In this document: positions 42,278-47,639 of the stretch, piece by piece | How the letters are laid out: every line of letters starts with the position of its first letter | How positions within the stretch are numbered: position 1 is the stretch's first letter | Assembly: GCA_902626605.1 (NCBI GenBank) | Contig: CACOFZ010000013.1 | Location: 1 to 47,639 of the forward strand | DNA from: an uncultured PS1 clade bacterium | Lineage (GTDB): Bacteria > Pseudomonadota > Alphaproteobacteria > MED-G09 | Direction: 5' to 3' | DNA: 47,639 nt | Program-made: the position numbers and the translations under genes | Notes under the pieces: model-generated | The model's database searches: none | What the model saw: the letters and a program-made list of their open reading frames with translations, nothing else | Told to the model about the DNA's origin: nothing

Positions 42278-42664
42278 ATGACAGATGAAGAAAATCTTTA
42301 CGAACCTGTATGCGATTCTAATCAAATTGAGGTTGGTAAAGAAGCTGTCTTCACTGTAAATAGCCGAAAAGTTTTAGTCGTTCGCTCTCTAGAGGGAGAT
42401 CTTTTTGCTGTTGAGGATAATTGTCCTCATGCAAATACAAATATATCTGGAGGAAGATTTAGAAATGGTTTTTATGCTTGCCCACATCACGGTGCTCGAT
42501 TTGAGTTATCAACAGGAAAATCAATGACAAACCTGTCCACAAAGCCATTAATATGCTTTGATATAAAAGAAGAAAATGGGAAGATTGAAATTTTAGTACC
42601 AAAAAAAGAAAAGGTAGTTTTTAGACCGGGAGGAGCACCTCCTGGTTTTGGACCACCAATGTAA
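42278..42664 (+). CDS. Rieske-type [2Fe-2S] ferredoxin
   Basis: A 128-residue electron carrier. Cluster ligands are C49-P-H51 and C68-x2-H71 (ACPHHGARFEL), in the small NirD/BphF-like fold without a membrane anchor. It lies 26 bases after the Rieske oxygenase gene and should carry electrons to it. The last 20 residues form a Gly/Pro-rich tail (FRPGGAPPGFGPPM) not usual in this family. The ribosome site is weak, so translation may rely on coupling. The needed NAD(P)H reductase must be encoded elsewhere. Confidence 0.92.
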   Translation: MTDEENLYEPVCDSNQIEVGKEAVFTVNSRKVLVVRSLEGDLFAVEDNCPHANTNISGGRFRNGFYACPHHGARFELSTGKSMTNLSTKPLICFDIKEENGKIEILVPKKEKVVFRPGGAPPGFGPPM

Positions 42665-42684
42665 ATAATCTACAGGAGGAAAAA

Positions 42685-43443
42685 ATGGATTTAGGATTAA
42701 AAGGAAAAAAAGCTATCATTACTGGTGGAAGTAAAGGCATAGGTTTAGCTTCAGCACATGTATTAGCAGATGAAGGTGTAGATGTAGCTATATGTTCACG
42801 GAATATTGATGATGTTAATTTAGCTCTTGATGCTCTCAAAGGTAAGGGTGTAAATGCTATAGGTGGTGCTGTTGATGTTGCTGATGGGGATGCATTAAAA
42901 ACATGGATAGGTTCTGCAATTGGTGATCTAGGTGGTTTAGATATTCTTGTTCCGCAAGTAAGTGCTGGAGGTGGAAACCCCAGTGAGGATGGCTGGGCAG
43001 CAAATTTCCAAACTGATATTATGGGTACTGTTCGATCAGTAGAGGCCTCATTAGAAGCTCTAAGAGCATCAAACGGATCAATTGTAATTATTTCTACAAC
43101 TACTGCTATTGAGCAAGGACCTGGAAGTGGACCTTATGGAGCAGTAAAAGCGGGATTATTAAATTACTCTAATCATATTGCTCAAACAGAAGGAGCAAAT
43201 GGTGTTAGATCAAATGTTATTTGTCCAGGGCCTATTTATATAGAGGGAGGTCCTTGGAATTACATTAAAGACAATATGGAAGATTTTTATAATGCAACAT
43301 TAAAAAATATTCCTTTAGGTAAATATGGCTCTGGAGAAGATATAGCCAAAACAGTAGCTTTCTTAGCTAGCCCTGCAAGTGGTCATACAACAGGAACAAA
43401 TGTAGTTATAGACGGTGGATTTACCAAAGGAGTTCAATTCTAG
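42685..43443 (+). CDS. Short-chain dehydrogenase/reductase
   Basis: A 252-residue SDR with TGGSKGIG at 13-20, Ser137 and the YGAVK motif (Y151, K155). The usual NNAG is replaced by VPQVSAG around 89-95, so the catalytic Asn environment differs although Tyr and Lys are intact. An AGGAGGA site precedes the ATG, 20 bases after the ferredoxin gene. As part of a Rieske operon it could rearomatise a cis-dihydrodiol or oxidise a hydroxyl produced by the oxygenase; the dihydrodiol role is only a possibility. Confidence 0.92.
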   Translation: MDLGLKGKKAIITGGSKGIGLASAHVLADEGVDVAICSRNIDDVNLALDALKGKGVNAIGGAVDVADGDALKTWIGSAIGDLGGLDILVPQVSAGGGNPSEDGWAANFQTDIMGTVRSVEASLEALRASNGSIVIISTTTAIEQGPGSGPYGAVKAGLLNYSNHIAQTEGANGVRSNVICPGPIYIEGGPWNYIKDNMEDFYNATLKNIPLGKYGSGEDIAKTVAFLASPASGHTTGTNVVIDGGFTKGVQF

Positions 43444-43487
43444 TTCTTAGCCTAAATTGAAATCAAAATTTTTGGAGGGTGTGATTA

Positions 43488-44261
43488 ATGTCAGATGATA
43501 TAAAAAAGAAAATTGATGTTGTTTTTATTGCTGGTGGTAAATTTCATGATATAGATTTTGCAAGGTTAGAAATTTTAAAACTTTTAGCTGAAGATGATAG
43601 GATGAAAACACGTGTTTTTGAAGATTATTCTAATCTTCATGCAATAGAAAACGCAGATTTCTTAATCACATATACTTGTGATGTACGCCCAACCCTTGAA
43701 CAACAAAAGGCACTTAAAAAATACGTTGCCTCAGGTAAAAGATGGTTGGCACTTCATGGAACAAATTCAATTTTACAATTTATGTCAGATGGAAAAGTAG
43801 ATAGCCCAAGAATAGCTCCTATTATGATGGAAACACTTGGTTCCCAATTTATAGCTCATCCTCCAATTGAACCTTATAACGTCAAAGTTTCTCAACCAGA
43901 TCATCCCTTGGTTGAGGGCGTTGAAGAATTCGAAACTACTGATGAGCTTTATTTAATGGAATTGCATGGTGATTTAGATGTTTTGCTTGAAGCAGATTAT
44001 GACGGAAAGGCTGAGGGTTTTGTTGAAGAAGATTGGCCTCAAGAAACATGGCCTGTTTTTTATACAAAAAAAGTTGAAAAAGGTGAGGTTTTGTATCTGA
44101 CCTTAGGTCATTGCAGAGGTCATTATGATATGCATGATCTTCCTGAGCCTCTAGAGTATTATCCTTCTGTGGAGAGATGCGCATGGGACCTTCCTGTTTT
44201 CTACACTCTTCTGAGAAGGGGGATAAATTGGGCTAAGGAAGAGGTTTTTATAAATAAATAA
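43488..44261 (+). CDS. ThuA-like domain protein, copy 2
   Basis: A 257-residue ThuA-like protein. VVFIAGGKFHDIDFAR, FLITYTCDVRPT, GKRWLALHGTNSIL, HPLVEGVEEFETTDELYLME and VLYLTLGHCRGHYD follow the order of ThuA-fold members, with the LALHG position where amidotransferases carry their nucleophile region. It is divergent in sequence from copy 1 at 38221 (only scattered matches such as HP-x-x-x-G and DELYL). A GGAGGG site precedes the ATG. It is fourth in the plus arm, between two SDR genes, and the next gene starts 3 bases after its stop. The substrate is unknown; sugar-like or polyol-like compounds fit the family. Confidence 0.83.
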   Translation: MSDDIKKKIDVVFIAGGKFHDIDFARLEILKLLAEDDRMKTRVFEDYSNLHAIENADFLITYTCDVRPTLEQQKALKKYVASGKRWLALHGTNSILQFMSDGKVDSPRIAPIMMETLGSQFIAHPPIEPYNVKVSQPDHPLVEGVEEFETTDELYLMELHGDLDVLLEADYDGKAEGFVEEDWPQETWPVFYTKKVEKGEVLYLTLGHCRGHYDMHDLPEPLEYYPSVERCAWDLPVFYTLLRRGINWAKEEVFINK

Positions 44262-44264
44262 TCA

Positions 44265-44966
44265 ATGTCACAAAAGATAGCTCTTATAACTGGTGTCGGC
44301 CCAGGTACTGGATCATCTTTAGCAAGATGTTTTCATAACGAGGGTTACAAAGTTGCTATGATCGCTAGAAATAAAGATCGTCTTAAAAATTTAGAAGATG
44401 AACTAGAAAATTCTAAAGGCTTCATTTGTGATGTTCGTAATCTCGAAGCTATAGATAGTACTGTTAATAAAGTAATTAATCAATTTGGTTTTCCAGAGAT
44501 ATTTATTCATAATGCTGTAAGGGGAATAAGAGGTAACTTTTTAGACTTTACCTCTGAAGACCTTCAATCAAATTTTGACACAAATGTGACTGCTCTTTTG
44601 AGGTTTTCGCAATTATTATGTCCAAATATGATTAAGAAAAAAAAAGGATCCGTTATTGTTACAGGGAATACATCTGCTCACAGAGGAAAGGCTAATTTTG
44701 GTGGAACAGCATCTACTAAAGCTGCCCAAAAAATCCTTACTGAGTCTATGGCAAGATATCTCAATCCAAAGGGAGTTCATGTTGCTTATATAACAATAGA
44801 TGCTGTAATTGATGTTCCTTGGACGAGGGAAATGTGGCCAAAAAAAAAGAATGATTTTTTTATTAACCCGGATGATATTGCTAAAGAAGTGTTACATTTA
44901 GTTAATCAAAATAAGTCAGCATGGACATTTGATCATTGGTTAAGACCTTATGGTGAGCATTGGTAA
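44265..44966 (+). CDS. SDR-family protein lacking the catalytic tyrosine
   Basis: A 233-residue SDR. The coenzyme motif reads TGVGPGTG at 9-16 and IHNAVRG stands for NNAG. Aligning Lys152 with the catalytic lysine places Thr148 at the Tyr position (FGGTASTKAAQ), with Ser137 retained. I recall similar SDRs with PGTG and a non-Tyr site from environmental genomes, but no function is established to my knowledge. It is coupled to the ThuA gene (3-base gap) and ends the plus arm. It could bind NAD(P) and catalyse an atypical reaction or serve as a partner subunit. Confidence 0.85.
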   Translation: MSQKIALITGVGPGTGSSLARCFHNEGYKVAMIARNKDRLKNLEDELENSKGFICDVRNLEAIDSTVNKVINQFGFPEIFIHNAVRGIRGNFLDFTSEDLQSNFDTNVTALLRFSQLLCPNMIKKKKGSVIVTGNTSAHRGKANFGGTASTKAAQKILTESMARYLNPKGVHVAYITIDAVIDVPWTREMWPKKKNDFFINPDDIAKEVLHLVNQNKSAWTFDHWLRPYGEHW

Positions 44967-45113
44967 TGTTGTAAAAAAATAACACTGATAAATAAAATTT
45001 TAATTATTTGTTGCCTCTAATCTATACATGTGTGACAAAGTATATGACTTAAGAAGTAAAAAATTATTATTCACAACTGGGGAGTTTTAGTAAAAGAAAT
45101 ATAGTCTATAATT

Positions 45114-45139
45114 AAGGGTGATTTAAGCACCCTTTTTTT
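45114..45139 (+). terminator. Rho-independent terminator in the spacer before the TonB receptor
   Basis: AAGGGTG at 45114-45120 pairs perfectly with CACCCTT at 45128-45134 around a 7-base loop, with T at 45133-45139. It lies 148 bases after the last SDR stop, so it ends the Rieske-ThuA operon with a long 3' tail, or it terminates a short RNA begun in that spacer. Confidence 0.8.
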
Positions 45140-45166
45140 ATCTAAAACTTTTTACCTAAAACAAAT

Positions 45167-45196
45167 TTGATATTTTTAGTTGTAAATAAGTATCAT
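45167..45196 (+). promoter_or_regulatory. Possible promoter and overlapping dyad for the TonB receptor
   Basis: TTGATA at 45167-45172 and TATCAT at 45191-45196 are 18 bases apart, each five of six to the sigma-70 consensus, 62 bases before the ATG. A dyad TAAAT-N7-ATTTA (45183-45187 and 45195-45199) overlaps the -10, a position suited to a repressor. It is too short and AT-rich to be named a Fur box. Confidence 0.4.
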
Positions 45197-45257
45197 TTAT
45201 GGAATACAAATTTAATTATTATTATTATTATTTAAAAAAATTAATATCTGGGGAGAT

Positions 45258-47636
45258 ATGAATATGAAAAAACTTCTTACTTATTTTGTTTTTTTCTCTT
45301 TTTTTTCATTAGCTTTTAGTTCTGAGAAAACTTTTGCGCAACGTGAAATAACTTCAACAATTGATGAGATTGTTGTAACTGCTCAAAAAAGAGAAGAAAA
45401 TCTTCAAGATGTTCCTGCTTCTGTTAGTGCAATGGATGCAGCTACATTAGAAAAAACTTTTGCTAGAGACCTTTTAGATGTTGCTGGCGTTTCACCAAAT
45501 CTGATCATAGATCCAATTCTTGGTAACGGAACTGCTGCTATATCTATACGTGGTGTTCAAATGAATGATGTTGAAAAAAGCTTTGATCCGGCCGTTGCTG
45601 TATACCAAGACGGTATTTATTTAGCGACAGCTACCGGTGCTCTTTTGAATACATGGGATGCCGAAAGAATTGAGGTACTTCGTGGACCTCAAGGTACAAT
45701 GTTTGGTAGAAACACCATAGGTGGCCTTGTTCACGTTATCCGATCAAAACCTACAGGTGAGTTAGGTGGAAAAATAAATATTACTGGAGCTGAAGACTCT
45801 CAAAACGATGTTAAAGCTCTCATTAATTTACCAGCAATTTTGGATGGAACTCTAGCTACAAAAATAACTGCTATGAAGTTAGATGGTGGTGATTATTTTT
45901 ATAATGCTACGCGAAATGAAGATGAGGGTGGAACTGAACTTGAAGCATGGAGTTTCTCCGCTTTATGGAATCCAACCGATAATCTTCAAATTCAGCTCAC
46001 TTATGACGATATCGATGATCAAACAGATGTAAGACCTGTTTCGTGTTTTACTCAACCTGGAGAACTTTTTGCAGTAATTGGGCAACCAATTGCAACAGAG
46101 TGTAATGGCGGTTCAGATCTTGGTTTTCATAGAACTGTTTTTCAAAATACTGATCAATCAGCAAGTGTTGAAGTTGAAGCTCTTACCTTAAATGTCGAAT
46201 ATGATATTAATGAGAATAACAAAATTGTTCTTGTATATGGAACTCGTGAAATGGAAGAAACTTCATTGCAAGAGTTTGATGCTAGTGCTTTAGAATTATT
46301 CAGAGTTTCTAGACCTCAATTTGAAGAGCAAGAAAGCTTGGAAGTTAGGTGGGAAAATAAATTTGCTAACGGTCAGTTAACTCTAGGTGGTTACTTATGG
46401 GACAGTGAATATGATGCATGGCAAACAACTTATTTCTTTGGTGGTTTTAATGACTCACCTAGAACACTTCATTCAACTGAAAATGTAGCATTCTTTGGTC
46501 AGGTAGACTACGATGTTACAGATAGATTAACTCTTACAGTTGGTGGTAGATGGATTGATGAGGAAAAGGAATTTTGTCAAATGTTTACCCTTAAAGCTGG
46601 TGAAGAAACACCAATATTTAATTGGTTTGGATCTGATACGCCTGACCCAAGAATCATTCAGAAATCATGGGGACAATGCCCTAGTTATGTTCCAGCAGCA
46701 ACTGCTCAAAATGATTACACAGATCCTGTAACTGGAGTTAATGCAACATTTACAGGAACAGAAAGCTGGGATGATTTTACACCAAAAGTGGGTATTACCT
46801 ATGATCTAGATAATGGTATTGCATACGCAACCTATTCAGAAGGTTTTAGATCTGGTGGTTTTAATGGAAGAGCAACGGGTGCAAACAATGCAGGTCCATA
46901 TGACCCTGAAACAGTCGAAAGTTTTGAATTTGGTATTAAAACAATCTGGGCAAATAATACTTTCCAATTTAACGCATCAGCTTTTACTGTTGATTATACA
47001 GATAAACAAGAAGATGTTGTCCTCCCAGGAACTGATGGGGCAGTAACTCTTACAATAGTTCAAAATGCTGCTGCTGTTAGTATTGATGGTTTAGAGATTG
47101 AATCTTTATGGATACCTACTGAAGGTCTAACTTTGACAGCAAATTTAGGTATCTTAGATGCTAATTATGATAGCTACATGGTTCTTGATGGCTCAGGTAA
47201 TATGGTTGATAAAAGTGGATTTGATTTAAGAAGAGCACCTGAAATGACACTTGCTCTTGGCGCATTACATGAATTTGCTCTATCTAATGGCGACTTTATT
47301 GTTTCAAGCCTAAATTACAGATGGAAAGATGATTATTGTGTTCAAGGTAATAATTTTAGCGCTATTGAAGCACATTACGGTGCAAATCCTGCTTGTAATG
47401 AATCTTACGGTATTATCGATGCATCAATAAGTTATGAATCAGATAATTGGAGATTATCTTTCTTTGGTAAAAATTTGGGTGATGAAGACTACATTCTTCA
47501 TTTCTTAGATGTTGCCTCAAGTGTGAATGCAACAAGCGCAACTGATGCGACCCCAGTCTATGTGCCTGGATTATGGAGTTTTGGTACAGTAAATAGACCT
47601 CGCTACTTCGGTGTTGAATTACAATTTGATTTTTAA
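45258..47636 (+). CDS. TonB-dependent outer-membrane receptor
   Basis: A 792-residue receptor, complete; the stop ends 3 bases before the window edge. A signal peptide (about 1-28, ending TFAQ) precedes a TonB-box-like IDEIVVTAQKRE, then the plug (LRGPQGTMFGRNTIGG near residue 150) and a 22-strand barrel ending VELQFDF with terminal Phe. The AQKREENLQDVPASVSA opening is typical of the large environmental TonB receptor group associated with uptake of plant, steroid and other organic compounds rather than siderophores only. A GGGGAGA site precedes two possible ATG codons (45258 and 45264). Placement after the Rieske-ThuA operon suggests it imports that pathway's substrate. Confidence 0.95.
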   Translation: MNMKKLLTYFVFFSFFSLAFSSEKTFAQREITSTIDEIVVTAQKREENLQDVPASVSAMDAATLEKTFARDLLDVAGVSPNLIIDPILGNGTAAISIRGVQMNDVEKSFDPAVAVYQDGIYLATATGALLNTWDAERIEVLRGPQGTMFGRNTIGGLVHVIRSKPTGELGGKINITGAEDSQNDVKALINLPAILDGTLATKITAMKLDGGDYFYNATRNEDEGGTELEAWSFSALWNPTDNLQIQLTYDDIDDQTDVRPVSCFTQPGELFAVIGQPIATECNGGSDLGFHRTVFQNTDQSASVEVEALTLNVEYDINENNKIVLVYGTREMEETSLQEFDASALELFRVSRPQFEEQESLEVRWENKFANGQLTLGGYLWDSEYDAWQTTYFFGGFNDSPRTLHSTENVAFFGQVDYDVTDRLTLTVGGRWIDEEKEFCQMFTLKAGEETPIFNWFGSDTPDPRIIQKSWGQCPSYVPAATAQNDYTDPVTGVNATFTGTESWDDFTPKVGITYDLDNGIAYATYSEGFRSGGFNGRATGANNAGPYDPETVESFEFGIKTIWANNTFQFNASAFTVDYTDKQEDVVLPGTDGAVTLTIVQNAAAVSIDGLEIESLWIPTEGLTLTANLGILDANYDSYMVLDGSGNMVDKSGFDLRRAPEMTLALGALHEFALSNGDFIVSSLNYRWKDDYCVQGNNFSAIEAHYGANPACNESYGIIDASISYESDNWRLSFFGKNLGDEDYILHFLDVASSVNATSATDATPVYVPGLWSFGTVNRPRYFGVELQFDF

Positions 47637-47639
47637 GAT

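Noticed and set aside
45028-45090. A 20-codon open frame (MCDKVYDLRSKK...) just before the orphan terminator
   Set aside because: No ribosome binding site, no recognisable features, and a frame this short is expected by chance in a 290-base spacer.
1-47639. Integrated mobile element or prophage
   Set aside because: No transposase, integrase, phage gene, terminal repeat or tRNA-adjacent attachment site is visible, and base composition looks even across the window.

Overview
The window is AT-rich and densely packed. It comes from a Gram-negative bacterium: it encodes an RND/MFP/outer-membrane-factor tripartite pump, a TonB-dependent receptor, a TorF-type putative porin and a periplasmic PQQ enzyme. 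Short spacers, stop/start overlaps, abundant acyl-CoA, Rieske and short-chain dehydrogenase (SDR) enzymes, and the absence of mobile elements fit a streamlined marine heterotrophic proteobacterium. The class (alpha or gamma) cannot be settled from the sequence alone. I saw no rRNA, tRNA, CRISPR array, IS element or origin, and no gene-free stretch longer than about 290 bases.

Layout. (1) 1-7153, minus strand: OMF, MFP and RND pump genes, then a cytochrome P450 and the start of a rhodanese-domain gene, read as one operon. (2) 7330-10521, plus: MaoC hydratase, exported M20 amidohydrolase, SDR and an HCCA-isomerase-like (DsbA/kappa-GST) protein, tightly coupled. (3) 10595-12693, plus: a sigma-54-like -24/-12 element, a TorF-like porin, amtB and a strong terminator, forming an ammonium-uptake unit. 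(4) 12692-15258, minus: acyl-CoA dehydrogenase and a GlcD/DLD-type FAD oxidase. (5) 15391-24482, plus: acyl-CoA ligase, DUF35 OB-fold protein, thiolase-like protein, MDR reductase, two overlapping acyl-CoA dehydrogenases, MaoC protein, Rieske oxygenase and SDR. Its composition recalls the actinobacterial igr-type steroid side-chain module. (6) 24605-26593, plus: TPP-dependent E1 alpha/beta. (7) 26590-30610, minus: a cytochrome c-PQQ dehydrogenase with a TetR regulator, then ABM, SnoaL and MAPEG proteins. (8) 30699-34826: VOC and SnoaL proteins and two more acyl-CoA ligases. (9) 34839-38115, minus: a second E1 alpha/beta plus E2. (10) 38221-44966: two divergent arms, with VOC, Zn-alcohol dehydrogenase and ThuA on the minus strand, and Rieske oxygenase, Rieske ferredoxin, SDR, ThuA and SDR on the plus strand. 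(11) 45258-47636, plus: TonB-dependent receptor.

Working together. The window reads as an accessory catabolic region for one or more hydrophobic or polycyclic substrates. Outer-membrane uptake (TonB receptor), oxygenation (P450 and two Rieske oxygenases), alcohol oxidation (PQQ enzyme, MDR, SDRs), CoA activation (three ligases), beta-oxidation-like steps (acyl-CoA dehydrogenases, MaoC, thiolase-like) and 2-oxoacid decarboxylation (E1/E2) are all present. The substrate is not identifiable from sequence. The steroid/isoprenoid idea is inference from gene content. The divergent ThuA/Rieske locus at 38-45 kb is the best candidate for an undescribed pathway.
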